Below, one piece after another: positions 1-10,149 of a DNA stretch of 64,000 bases (position 1 is its first letter; every line of letters begins with the position of its first letter). A model generated the notes under the pieces. It saw only the letters and a program-made list of their open reading frames with translations, was not told the origin of the DNA and ran no database searches. The DNA comes from Tribonema minus. Taxonomy: Eukaryota > Sar > Xanthophyceae > Tribonematales > Tribonemataceae. Both the position numbers and the translations under genes were made by a program. The stretch spans positions 1 through 64,000 of the forward strand of contig JAFCMP010000019.1 of assembly GCA_017506865.1 (NCBI GenBank), read 5' to 3'.

Positions 1-309
1 TTCCGTTGTCGTTCTGTAAAGGTCCTTCTTGTGTTCACCGCAGAACTTGCTCGTCCAGCTCCTGCCGTCCTTCTCAAAGTTGCGCTCTTCCATGAACGGC
101 AGTTGCGACCGCACCGTGCTGGTGCCTGCATCGTAGATCGGATGGAGCACGGTTCGCACGGAGGCTGTACAAATAAGGCATAAATTGTTTCGTGACTGCG
201 TGAACGCACCTTCCAAGTGCTCGCTCCCCGCGGGGACGCAAGCCGGGCATCTGATCTTGGCCAGCACACCGTCAGAGTTGCTGGTGGCTTTGGCAGGATA
301 AGACATCAT
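1..309 (-). CDS. Zinc-binding CxxC protein, N-terminal part (cut by window edge)
   Basis: The frame stays open for 103 codons from ATG at 309 to the left edge. Two ATGs are adjacent (309-307 and 306-304). Around residues 21-45 the peptide has CPAC and, about 20 residues later, CLIC, which would form a C-x2-C...C-x2-C zinc site; near residue 93 there is a further CGEH. I do not recognise the family. A short intron could be imagined between the two CxxC pairs, but none is needed because the frame reads through. It lies downstream of the Helitron helicase on the same strand, with about 790 bp between, and shows no sign of belonging to it. It is more likely a host gene. Open frame and zinc motif are seen; protein status is inferred. 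Confidence 0.4.
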   Translation of the reverse strand, partial: MMSYPAKATSNSDGVLAKIRCPACVPAGSEHLEGAFTQSRNNLCLICTASVRTVLHPIYDAGTSTVRSQLPFMEERNFEKDGRSWTSKFCGEHKKDLYRTTTE

Positions 310-1097
310 GTTTGCCTTGCCGAGATGTGCTGAGAGTGAACATTGGTCGTCCTTACCTTTGTGCTGCTCCGGCTACGGCTGGCAGACCCTTCCACCGCGT
401 TCTCGCCCTCCTGCTGTTCGAATTCTGCTTCCCATTCTCCTCCTTAAGGCTGTCGCTGTTCCTGTGAGCTCGTGCAGGCCGCTCTCTCGTAGCTGCTGCT
501 GCGTCCTGGTGTTAGTGCCAGCATTTTTTGCTGTATTTCCATGCTCGCTGCCGTTCGCTCAGAAGGCTGACATCATGTGACCTGTAACCACCTACGCGCG
601 CGATGTTACAAGACAACCCATGACGCCAACGAACGATACAGACGATAGCAACGTCAAAACGATACAAACAACTAACGATGGGGACGTACATTTGCCCGGG
701 GTGCTTCGGTAGGGGGTAGCTACATAGGGTCTTAAGGCCCCTGTAGATGCTGCGCATGGCATGCTCTACCTGCACATGTAGATCATAGACGTATCAGCTG
801 CAAATGAACAGACAATCAGGATACTAGAGCTCAAGGCAAGCAAGGATGCTCAGCCGCTGCACCTGCAATCTCTTTTTAAAGCAACAAGTACAGTATGTAC
901 ATGGTATACCAAATGATGCAGCCAGAAAAAGTTGCGCAGATGTGCACGTGCCACTGAGCACACTGTCATGCTGGTGTTCAATGCCATAACGATGCCGAGT
1001 CAACTTCAAGTGTTGTGGCTAGAATTCTTAAGTGCTTACACATGATTACCCACTGGCATACATATATGCGTGGCACTGCGCACCTTTACACTGCGAG
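310..1097. other. Non-coding gap; expected 3' end region of the Helitron
   Basis: I see no convincing gene. The Helitron 3' terminus (a CTRR end preceded by a short hairpin, followed by T, on the minus strand) should lie here or slightly further left. CTAG followed by T occurs near 828-831 on the minus strand, but I could not find a clear hairpin before it, so the end is not called. Confidence 0.3.
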
Positions 1098-3401
1098 CTA
1101 GTTCAAGCTGATGCGGCTCGCCGCCGCTCCGAGTCGCCGCTGCTGTTGAGCGCGGTGACGCGCGTTATCTGCCACCAGCTCCTCGCGCCTCTCCTCTGCC
1201 ATCTCCAGCAGTACGTTCTGCGGCGGGCTTGCCGCCGCTGTCGTCTGCGCCGCCTCCGACAGCTCTAAGCCCTGCGGCTCGCCTCGCAAGAAGGTGGCTA
1301 TGGTCCGCTCCTGCAGTGCCAGCAGCCGCTGTTCGTCTGCCACCTCGTCGCGATCCCTCGGCACGTTCAGCATCTGCTGCGTCACCGGCTGCACGAGGGC
1401 CAGGTACCGCAGCCCTCTGACCCTCGTCAGCGCGACGTAAGCGGCGTTCTTGTCCAAGAGACCGTCCAGCGGCTTCATGATGTTGGCGATCATGTACTCG
1501 CACGTCGCCCCTTGCATCTTGTTCACGCTGCTGGGCTGGTCTGGGATCAAGCCCAGCGAGGTCCTCGCGATCTTCAGCACGCGCCTTCTGAGCTTCACCT
1601 CGAACTTCTTTTCAGTGGGCCCCATGATGAACTCCCCGGGCTGCAGCCCGGGCAGCTGCAAGCCCTTCCGCTCCGCCTCGGCGCTGTGCAAGACCACGTA
1701 TGGCGGCATGCGCTTGCACACGTACTTGCTGAAGCCCGCGTCAGCGCGTGGCACGTCCGCGGCTTCCAGTACGTTGAAGTAGACGGCCCTCAGCGTGACG
1801 GTGCCGTTGTTGCAGATGCCCAGGCTGACGTAGTGCTCGCCGACGATGCGCAGTGTGTACGTCCAGCCGACCACCAGGTAGTAGTTTACTAGCGGCCTGT
1901 CTCCGGTCTTCCCATCTGGCAGCACGTCCACACCGTCGCGGATGAACTTGGGCCACCTCGGCCTGAGCCGCCCTGCGTAGTTCATGTCCCTCGAGTTGTC
2001 GGCGTAGATCTTGTCCATCGCGGTCGCCGTTATGAGCACGTTGTTGTTCCTCACTGCGAAGCTGCGAGCGAGGCCCGGTATCAGCTTGCAGCGCTCTTCG
2101 TTTCGGAACAGGATGAACGTGGCGTCTTGAAAATCCGCAAGCGCCGGCGGAGGCGGCAGTGCGCCACTGTTCACCATATCGCGGAGGTGCGCAGGCAATG
2201 ACGACAGCGTCGTGCCGATGACTCTGCTGTTCAGCAAGTCGATGTCTGTCTGCGACAGCGTGCGAAGGCGGCATCGTCCCATGATGCCCGCGTACAGCGA
2301 GTCGTCCCCGTAGCGGTTGTTCTTGCCGTCGAGGTATATGGCAGCGTTCATGCCGTGCGCCCACAGCTGCTCCCCCAGCTTCATTTTGATCTGCGAGTTG
2401 GTCGGCTTGTACTTGGTTGCGCTCGCTTCGGCGCTCCTATCTCCGGCAGCCGCAGCTGCGCGGTCGGCGGCGCCGTTGTACAAGCACATGCTCGGCCCTC
2501 CCACCGGCTTCATCTGGTTGAAGTCGCCGACGGCGATGAAAGTGACGCCGCCGTAGAACGTAGAGGTGTCCCGCCCCTCCCGCTCCAGTTGAGCCTTGTG
2601 GTTTTCGCTCATGACTTCGTGCCCCCGGGCTAGCATCTTGCCGTCGAACATGCTCACTTCCTCTGCGACGAGCACGTCGATCTCCCTTACCATCTCCGCT
2701 CGCCGCGCAGCCATGTCTCTCGCGCTTCGCCCCCCTCCTTTGATGGTCATGCCCATCAGCGAATGCCAAGTCTGACCGCCCACTGCCGAAGCCTGCTTCC
2801 CCATGAAAGCCCCCACCTGCATCAGCGCAGGCCTGACACCCGGCGCCAACAGATACGCCTTGACAGCCATGATCACCCAAGTTTTGCCTGCCCCAGCCTC
2901 GCCGCCCACAAACAGTCTGAGGGCTGGCACGTCGGGGTTGGGCGACCCGTCGGGCTTGCGCTGCGCTCGGTGCTGCACGTCGAACAGGTACAGGACCAGC
3001 CGCTGCTTGCGGTTAAGACCGAAAGCGTCGGCGATTTTGCACGCCGCGGCCGACACCGCGCCATCCTGCCGCATCTGCCCTACATCAGAGGCGTTCGCCT
3101 CAGCGTTCGCTTCACGGCGACGCTGCTCTGCTTCTTGAGTGCCCAGCGCCGTCAGGCGCGCCGTGCTGCTTTCTATCAGGGACCGGATGTATGGCGGCAA
3201 ATCGCGGGCCGCTGCTGCGCGGTAGGCGCTCCCTGTAGCACCGCCTGCGGCAGCATCGGTGGCCGCCGGTCCATGAAGTTCTGCCTGATACACGGCGTTC
3301 GTCTCATCGTTTATCCTCGATCGCCTGGCGCGCGCTTCCTCCCATTTCGCTTCTCTGTAGCTGCATGCATCTGTTGCAGCACCTGCTTCATTTGCTGACA
3401 C
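1098..3401 (-). CDS. Helitron Pif1-like superfamily 1 DNA helicase domain
   Basis: This frame of about 767 residues holds the helicase half of the Helitron protein, which unwinds the displaced strand during rolling-circle transposition. Motifs in order: Walker A GEAGAGKT near residue 169 (minus strand, about 2.9 kb), a DE-box-like stretch VAEEVSMFDGKML, then AVGDFNQMKPVGG (motif III), and near the C-terminus VNKMQGAT followed by YVALTRVRGL (motifs V/VI). These are typical of Pif1/RecD-like Helitron helicases. The frame begins with no ATG; the first codons overlap the end of the Rep frame (3388-3401), so it is a continuation of the Rep protein in another frame rather than a separate gene. Confidence 0.88.
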   Translation of the reverse strand: MSANEAGAATDACSYREAKWEEARARRSRINDETNAVYQAELHGPAATDAAAGGATGSAYRAAAARDLPPYIRSLIESSTARLTALGTQEAEQRRREANAEANASDVGQMRQDGAVSAAACKIADAFGLNRKQRLVLYLFDVQHRAQRKPDGSPNPDVPALRLFVGGEAGAGKTWVIMAVKAYLLAPGVRPALMQVGAFMGKQASAVGGQTWHSLMGMTIKGGGRSARDMAARRAEMVREIDVLVAEEVSMFDGKMLARGHEVMSENHKAQLEREGRDTSTFYGGVTFIAVGDFNQMKPVGGPSMCLYNGAADRAAAAAGDRSAEASATKYKPTNSQIKMKLGEQLWAHGMNAAIYLDGKNNRYGDDSLYAGIMGRCRLRTLSQTDIDLLNSRVIGTTLSSLPAHLRDMVNSGALPPPPALADFQDATFILFRNEERCKLIPGLARSFAVRNNNVLITATAMDKIYADNSRDMNYAGRLRPRWPKFIRDGVDVLPDGKTGDRPLVNYYLVVGWTYTLRIVGEHYVSLGICNNGTVTLRAVYFNVLEAADVPRADAGFSKYVCKRMPPYVVLHSAEAERKGLQLPGLQPGEFIMGPTEKKFEVKLRRRVLKIARTSLGLIPDQPSSVNKMQGATCEYMIANIMKPLDGLLDKNAAYVALTRVRGLRYLALVQPVTQQMLNVPRDRDEVADEQRLLALQERTIATFLRGEPQGLELSEAAQTTAAASPPQNVLLEMAEERREELVADNARHRAQQQRRLGAAASRISLN

Positions 3402-6400
3402 CTGCGCCCGCCGTCTGCGTCCAGCACGTTGCCGAATCCGCCCCGCAACTGGAGCGAGTGCGCAGGCGCCGGCGCTGCGGCAGCAGGCTCAGCAGCTGCT
3501 GCTGCAGCCGCCGCAGCGACTGCGGCTGGCGCAGCGGCTGCAGTACCGTCGCCACTGCCGTCGCCCGCCCGATGATCCCGAACCCTCTGCACAAGCGCAG
3601 CAGTTGCTCGTGCACGGCGTTCAGCCTGGACCTGTAATTGGCTGCTCTGACGGCATGCCTGTCATCGTCGTCCACCTCCTCCTCGTCTGAGAAGTCGGAC
3701 AAACCGTCGTCATCGCTGTGATCCAGTGCAGCGCAGAGTATGCCGTCCACGTCGCGCACTGGCTGCGTGCCAGCGGCGAGATCCTCGTCCGCACTACCGT
3801 GACCAGGCCGCGGTCCACCTGGTCCAGCCTGAGCGCGTCGACCGCGATCGCGGCGCCTTCTCTCCTGTTCGGAGCGCTGGGCGGCCCTGCCCGCTTGCAT
3901 GGTGCGAATGTTGTACAGGAAGTACTGCACGTCCGACGGAAAGCCGTTCGGCGCGCCCACCGCTGCGGCTTCGCGGGCTTCGAGCGCCTGCGACCACGTC
4001 TGCCCGGCGGGCCTCAGATCGCTGACTGAGTCAGCCGTGTGCGGCACGAAGCACGTCAGGACCAGCTCAGCGTACTTGTCTGGCTGGGCCGTGCGCAGCG
4101 GTATCTCCTGCATCATGTTCGGCACTGCAGGCGCCGCGCGAAGCTTTTGAAGCTGCATTGCGTATCGGGGATGCTGCTTGCTGAACTCGTATCTGTCCTG
4201 TTGCTGCCTGCCCCGGCGAGGGGCGCTGGCAGGTGCAGACTCCGAGCTTGCGCCCGAGCCAGACTCGCTCGAACTTGAAGACTCCGAGTCTGACTCCCAG
4301 ACACGCCGGTTCCCGGAGTTCGCTGCCAGCGCGTCATCTGAATCTGATTCAGCCGCCGCGCTGCCGGCTTCAGCGCCGGCAGCCTGAGGTGACGCAGCCT
4401 CAGCTGGGCCGTCTGCACCGGCTGCTCCTTCAGCTGCCAGCGCGTCGGACACCGCCTTCCTGTCTGCAGGCGTCCGGTCAACGTAGTTGATGTGCATGAC
4501 GTACAGAAACAGGCACATCCCAGCCAGCTGCTCTCCTCGCAGGGCGTAATCCTCGTACTGACACGTCGAAGTGAGGGCTCGGCCGTCTGCGCCGATGCGG
4601 ATGATATGAGCGCACTCATCGGCTGCCCTCGCAGCGGCAGCTTGAGCCACGGCGTTCTCGTCTGAGTCTGACTCGCCGGCAGACCCTGAGTCACTTGCCG
4701 GCGCGCGGGCTCCTTCGTGCCCTTCATCGCCTACCAGCGCGGCTTGGCGCAGCGCGGCGGCCTCAGGCTCTGGCAGAGACCTGCCAGTGCCAGCCTCAGC
4801 CTGAGGGACGGCGCCCGCGGCGGCAGCGGCCCGGGCTGCTGCTGCAGCGTCGCGGTCGCGCCGTTTCAGTACCCGGTTCACCCACGCGAGATGCGTGCGC
4901 ATGTTGACGTTGGCTGTCTGGTGAGAGCACTTGAAGTCGTCCCAGCCGTGCACGAGGCTCAGCAAGACCGGCCCTCCCATCTCCTGGTTAGTGCATGCCT
5001 TGCACAGGCTCTTGAAGACGAGGCCGCTGCCGATGGCGCTGGCGCTCATGGGCTCGCCCTCGCTGTCGCGACGCTCAGCCGTTAGTCTCATTTGCCGAGC
5101 CGCCGCCACCAACAGAGAGTACAGATTCTTGGCGCTCAGCTCGCACTTCGATGCGTAGTCTGTCACGTAAAATGCCAGCCCGCGCACGTCACCCCCGCTG
5201 CTCGCCAGCAGCTGCGTGACGTCCATATTGGACTTGATCAGTTCCATGAGCGCGATGTTGTAGGCGTTCATCCACCCGTCTCTTCTGGCCACCTGACACA
5301 CGAAGGCGTACTCGTGCGGGTGACCGTCAACGGCTTGCCGCAGCACTGCCTCCGCTGCAGCTTCCGCTGCCGCCAGGCCGGCAGCGGACCGTGGTGACCC
5401 ATCGTAACGGTTGTTGATGGCTGCTGCGACTGCTGCCAGATCCGGTCCGCAGATGCCCACGCACGTGTTCTGCACTAGGGGCCTCCCTTCCGGATTGACA
5501 TAGCCGAACCGGCAAACCTTTTTGCTGGGGTCCTTTTTGAAGCACGTGAAGGTGTGCTGCTTGCTGTGACGGTTCACCTTCTCTGCGACTCGGCCCAGGG
5601 TGGCCGCTACCATCTCAGCGTAAAAGGCCATGCCGGGGTCTAACGGAGGCGCCATCTCCATCGTTGCGGGCGTGAGTCTGGACGGATGAGGAGTCGGCAC
5701 GCCACTGCCAGTGGCAGGGGCGCCGTCTGGCTTGGAGGCGCCTTCAGCCTGCGACTGCGAGTCAGGCGGGCGCTGATCGCGACTGTTGCCGTTCGTACTG
5801 TTGACTCCACTGTCACTGCCAGTGTCAGTGGCATCAGCGTCATCCACCACCTCCATGCTGTCCACTTGTTGTGGCCGTGGCGGCCGCAGCGGCTCGCGCA
5901 CGGCGTCGTGTCGTTCCACATCGTCTGCTTCACAGTCAGATTCACTGGCAGGACCGGCGTCAACCGCAGGCGGACCGTCCCGTGCCAGTGCAGCCGCCGC
6001 GGCAGCAGGGCCTGCAGCAGAAGCGGCACCCGCTGCCAGCCCCGGCGCAGCCGTTGAAGCGAGTGGCTGCGCATGCATGGCGGCGCGCACATCGTCGACG
6101 GTCGGCGCAGACTGGATGATGACGGCGTCTATGAAGCGCGCCAGGTCTTGCAGGAAGCCTTTCCTCTCCGCCGGCGTGGCCATGCGATGCAGCACCTTGT
6201 ACAGACGCGTAGATTCCCAGAACCCCATGATCCAGAGAACCATGTGGAAGTGCAGCGTCCACCGATTCTGCTCTTCAGCGTTGCCTGCGAACGCCTTCAA
6301 GTGGCCGAAGATACCGCCATCGGGCTGCCCTTGACCCAGCACTGTGGTGGTGATCGTGTCGATGGCTGTGTGGAAGTACCGCGCCGCGGAGTCAGGGTCT

Positions 6401-8172
6401 GCAGCGACCATGCGTGCGCGCTCGCGGAAGTCAGGCAGCAGTTCCGACAGCTCGGCCCCTTCGATGTCGATTTTCGTGCCATGGAAGTACATGAGGAGCC
6501 CAGAAGTGAGGTCGCTGGGATTGATGGTGATCCAGAACAGCGGCTGCCCGAAGACCTTCATGTAGGAGTCCATGATCAGCCTGGACCGGCGGCGCGCGAA
6601 CGGCGTCCACATCACGTGGTTTCCGGTTATGTGGATGTTGTTCACCAGCGCTCGCACGCCCGCGGAGACCTGAGGGTTGTACACGCCGGAGGCAGCCTCC
6701 GCCGCAGCGATCTCCAGCTCTTCCACCGACACTGTCGATATCAGCTCCAGCTGCGGCGACGGCCTAGGTGCCGGCCGCCCAGGACGAGGGTAGCCGCCCT
6801 TCAGCTTGAAGGTGACCTGCGTCATCAGCTGGCGGCGCATGATCAGAGAGGCCAGCACGAACGCGAACTGGTTGTGCAGCCTGAACCGCGGGTCGGTGCT
6901 GTCCAGCAAGATGCGGGCCCATGACTGCAGGCTCAGCTTGCGGGGCCGAGCGGCGTCCAGCACCCCGAAACCCAGCGAGAACAGCATCGGGAATGTGTGT
7001 TTCCATATTTCGGGGTGGTTGTAGTCTCGCAGTAATGTGTGCGCCGTAGGCACCACCAGCATTTTCGCCCCACCCTTGCGCTGCGAGACCAGCTGCGCGA
7101 GACCGTCACGCTGTCGCGCGGCCGGGTCACTCGACTGAGCTGTGATGTCCATGACGCCGGTATAGTCCTCAACCCATTCAAACGGGCCGCTGCGATCCGA
7201 TTCGGACTGCAGCTGCCGCACCTCCTCTTGCACGGTGCGCGCTATCGACCCACTGGCATGCTCAAATTCGGACCGCATCTGTCGCCACTCCTCTAGCGCA
7301 GCGCTGGACGGCCGCCCGAGATCGTTCTGGACCCCGCCCAAACCACTTGCACTGGCAACATGCGCGCGGCGGGCGGCCCGAGCGCAGGCAGTGGGAGCCG
7401 GTGACCATCGGGACATCCAGACTCTGCTCGCCTCGCTGTCGTGCAGTCTGATGATCTCGAAAGTGCGCGCGGAAAACGACGCTCTAACTTGAAGGCGTTC
7501 CACTGGCACTGACAGCACCTGCCCTGTTGGACTCGCAGCTAGCTCGCAAGACAACAGCTCGTAGTGATCCCCCCTGACAGCGTGCTGCAGATAGTGGGCG
7601 GCATCCCCTCTCACCAGCTCATCAGGAGTCAGCTGCGCATCAGGACTGCCAGCGTTTGAGAAGAGGACGTCCAGATGCCTCACCGCATTCGGCGGTGCCG
7701 CTTCGGATACGGAGTCGGCCGGCGTGAATACCGTCGGCAAGCCGAAGCACCGCATGATTTCGTGCGACCCGCGCCCATCCGGGACCCATACGGTCACCGA
7801 AACACGGAACACTCTCGCCACCACAGCCCAGCTCTGCACGGGCTGAAACTCCCCCCAACTGGACAGCCGACGCACATCGCCCCACAACGCTTCAAGCAGC
7901 GGCAATGCACCGGCATCCGTGTCGGCGGCGGCTTGGGCGCTGGCCATGTCCAGCGCACCAGCGGCAGCTCTGAAGTGGTCAGCGTGACCGAGTCGCAGGA
8001 GCTGAAAACCCTGGTCTGTCGCGCCGCCCGTGCCAATCGAGCCGCCTCCAGAACGTCCTGCAGAGTCCCACACCTGCCGCTGGTGACGAAGTTCACCATG
8101 CCATCTGCCAACAGGGCCTTGACGTCCCACACGTCGCGGGTCCTCGGCTTGAGCCTCGTTGTGGCGGTCCAT
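3388..8172 (-). CDS. Helitron Rep: OTU C-terminal part plus HUH endonuclease (Helitron_like_N)
   Basis: A frame of about 1594 codons. Its first ~80 codons are probably out of frame with the real protein. After that, SWGEFQPVQSW, VSVTVWV and then DHYELL (likely catalytic His) look like the C-terminal half of an OTU fold. The Rep domain follows: HFH in WTLHFHMVLW (about 6.24 kb) is the metal-binding HUH pair, and FYVTDYASK (about 5.16 kb) carries the paired tyrosines and lysine that nick and rejoin DNA. Between and after them are long acidic and Ala/Ser-rich linkers. Rep catalyses strand nicking at the Helitron ends. The stop at 3388 overlaps the helicase frame, so a frame change or unrecognised splice is needed to join them. 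Confidence 0.85.
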   Translation of the reverse strand: MDRHNEAQAEDPRRVGRQGPVGRWHGELRHQRQVWDSAGRSGGGSIGTGGATDQGFQLLRLGHADHFRAAAGALDMASAQAAADTDAGALPLLEALWGDVRRLSSWGEFQPVQSWAVVARVFRVSVTVWVPDGRGSHEIMRCFGLPTVFTPADSVSEAAPPNAVRHLDVLFSNAGSPDAQLTPDELVRGDAAHYLQHAVRGDHYELLSCELAASPTGQVLSVPVERLQVRASFSARTFEIIRLHDSEASRVWMSRWSPAPTACARAARRAHVASASGLGGVQNDLGRPSSAALEEWRQMRSEFEHASGSIARTVQEEVRQLQSESDRSGPFEWVEDYTGVMDITAQSSDPAARQRDGLAQLVSQRKGGAKMLVVPTAHTLLRDYNHPEIWKHTFPMLFSLGFGVLDAARPRKLSLQSWARILLDSTDPRFRLHNQFAFVLASLIMRRQLMTQVTFKLKGGYPRPGRPAPRPSPQLELISTVSVEELEIAAAEAASGVYNPQVSAGVRALVNNIHITGNHVMWTPFARRRSRLIMDSYMKVFGQPLFWITINPSDLTSGLLMYFHGTKIDIEGAELSELLPDFRERARMVAADPDSAARYFHTAIDTITTTVLGQGQPDGGIFGHLKAFAGNAEEQNRWTLHFHMVLWIMGFWESTRLYKVLHRMATPAERKGFLQDLARFIDAVIIQSAPTVDDVRAAMHAQPLASTAAPGLAAGAASAAGPAAAAAALARDGPPAVDAGPASESDCEADDVERHDAVREPLRPPRPQQVDSMEVVDDADATDTGSDSGVNSTNGNSRDQRPPDSQSQAEGASKPDGAPATGSGVPTPHPSRLTPATMEMAPPLDPGMAFYAEMVAATLGRVAEKVNRHSKQHTFTCFKKDPSKKVCRFGYVNPEGRPLVQNTCVGICGPDLAAVAAAINNRYDGSPRSAAGLAAAEAAAEAVLRQAVDGHPHEYAFVCQVARRDGWMNAYNIALMELIKSNMDVTQLLASSGGDVRGLAFYVTDYASKCELSAKNLYSLLVAAARQMRLTAERRDSEGEPMSASAIGSGLVFKSLCKACTNQEMGGPVLLSLVHGWDDFKCSHQTANVNMRTHLAWVNRVLKRRDRDAAAAARAAAAAGAVPQAEAGTGRSLPEPEAAALRQAALVGDEGHEGARAPASDSGSAGESDSDENAVAQAAAARAADECAHIIRIGADGRALTSTCQYEDYALRGEQLAGMCLFLYVMHINYVDRTPADRKAVSDALAAEGAAGADGPAEAASPQAAGAEAGSAAAESDSDDALAANSGNRRVWESDSESSSSSESGSGASSESAPASAPRRGRQQQDRYEFSKQHPRYAMQLQKLRAAPAVPNMMQEIPLRTAQPDKYAELVLTCFVPHTADSVSDLRPAGQTWSQALEAREAAAVGAPNGFPSDVQYFLYNIRTMQAGRAAQRSEQERRRRDRGRRAQAGPGGPRPGHGSADEDLAAGTQPVRDVDGILCAALDHSDDDGLSDFSDEEEVDDDDRHAVRAANYRSRLNAVHEQLLRLCRGFGIIGRATAVATVLQPLRQPQSLRRLQQQLLSLLPQRRRLRTRSSCGADSATCWTQTAGAGVSK

Positions 8173-9993
8173 CCGAGGCCGTGCAGCAGGGCGTGCACGA
8201 AGCAGTTGCCGTTGGGCTTGTTACTGTGACGCTGTGCGAACGGCGTGCTGCTGCGCCATATTGGCCAGTCTGAATCGCCATCACGAAGGAGCTGCGGCGT
8301 TGCGTCGACAGTGCCGCCGCTGGCATCATGTCTCCCTTCCCTCAGCGCGTGCACCCCCGCCAACCACTCCGGGATCAGCGCCATCATGTCTGCATACTCC
8401 GTCGGCAAGGGCGGGAAACTGCTGACAATCATTGCAGCTGCCAAGGTGGCAGCTTCATGCTGTGCTTCATAATCTCTCGCGGAATCGACCGTGGCGCCGC
8501 CAGGTGCAAGTCCCGGGGGTTGCCGGTCGCCTTGATCGAGAGAGTGACTGTCGCTGCTGCTGTCGGACAACGAAATCGTGTCGACCACCATGTCACGCGC
8601 AGTGTTGCCATCCAAGGCCTGATCACTATCGCTGCCATAGCTCCGCCCCACAACCCTGCCAGTGCGGTGCCCGCTAAGCGCGCCCCCCCCGAGGGGAAGG
8701 GGGGCTGCAGTCTCTGAGTCAGCCGTGTCGACCACCATGTCACTGGCAGAATCTGATGCGGTCTCATTCACAGCCCCGTCATCCAAGGCGATATCACTGT
8801 CGCTGCCATAGCTCAGCCCCACAACCCTGCGGAGGCCGCTGAGCGCGCCCCCCCCGAGGGGAGGGGGTCCTGAAGTCTCTGAGTCACCTGCACCGCGGCG
8901 GCCTCTGCGCGATGAACCCAGCGCCAGCTCATCAAGCATGTCGTCCATGGACATTGCAGGAGCTTGAGCCCCATGGTGAGCTACTGGCCTGATGCCGCTG
9001 TTCCCTGCGAGTCCTGCGGCAGAATCTGATGCCGTTTCCAAGTCGGTGCGCGTGTACCCGGATTGTTCCTGCCCCTGCACGTTTGCTCTGTCGTCCGTCA
9101 CCACGACGGCCTCTGCTAGTTGTCGTGGAACATCATTTTCGGGCAAATCGTCCAATCGATGCAGCGCTAGGTTTGCACGGTCCACAAGAGTCATTTCTTC
9201 ATTGTCAACCAGCCACTGTATCAGACGACGTACCATATCCCTGCGGACCAGCAGGTACTTCGCCAGCTTCGCCGGTGTCGGCGCTGTGCGCCCCGTAAAG
9301 ACGATTGTTGCCATTTGCCGCAGCTCGTCAAGCGTTGCAGGCAGCTTGCTGACAATGCTGGGCAGGTCCTGCATGGTAAATGTCACGGTGCCGCGCATGC
9401 TGCGCTGTGCGGAGCCAGGAATGTTGTTAATCTCCTTCTCGCGCATGGCGATGACGTACACAGACACCTTCACCGGCAGCACAAGCATGACCTCCGCCCA
9501 TGTCGCCTCACCCCACAAGGGCTCAACAGCACCAAAGTACAGCCCGTTCGCCACAGCGGCCTCCGGTATGATCGGGCTGTACTCGATGACATGGTCATCG
9601 TCGGAGCTATCGTCGCTAGCGTCCGACTCTATATCTGAGTCACTGCTATCAGGCGTGCTAGTGGTGGGTTTCGAACTAGCAGGCGTCGACCTTCTCTTAC
9701 GAGTGAGGTCTCTGTGACACTTGTCGCATATCGTGAGTGCGGTATCATCAGTGTCTGTTGCAGCTGCGAACACACAAGCTCTATTCAGCACCAGACCTGT
9801 CAGCACACCACTGCGGTCTCCTTCATACACCATGCCGACAGCCTCTGCAGGCACAACACCGTCGACGCCGCGCAACACTTCAAGGCATTTTGAGGAAATG
9901 CAGCGCTCACCGTTATCTGCATCGGCTCCGCCGACAGTATAGTCGTGAAGAGACTTGACTGGCCTTCGCAAGATGCATACGCCGCACTCGCCA
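7794..9993 (-). CDS. Helitron protein, exon 2: CxxC motif, DUF6570-like region and OTU N-terminal part
   Basis: Exon 2 starts at 9993 after the acceptor of the array-bearing intron and reads GECGVCILRRPVK, then CDKCHRDL. The section NGLYFGAVEPLWGEATW through RRLIQWLVDN to LPENDVP has the spacing of the DUF6570 region that precedes Rep in many Helitrons. A long acidic, low-complexity linker with a duplicated segment follows (GGGALSG occurs twice). Then PNGNCFVHALLHGLGW at about 8.2 kb gives the Cys of an OTU-like deubiquitinase fold; its His half lies in the next frame. Coding probably leaves this frame near 8.0 kb, so the last ~70 codons are likely spurious. DUF6570 and OTU assignments are from motif memory. 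Confidence 0.75.
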
Positions 9994-10149
9994 CTGCAGC
10001 ATAAAGTTTAACACGCAGCACGAATTGGAAGTCATTGGCGGTGTGGTCAACAACATCCTTCCATGAGCAGCTGTAAACGTTACAGTACACGGGTAAACTT
10101 CTTCCAGGAACTGGTGCGACATGCAGCAAGTTGCCAGTACGTATACCAT

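Noticed and set aside
828-831. CTAG as the Helitron 3' terminus
   Set aside because: The required GC-rich hairpin just before it was not visible, so the end was left open.
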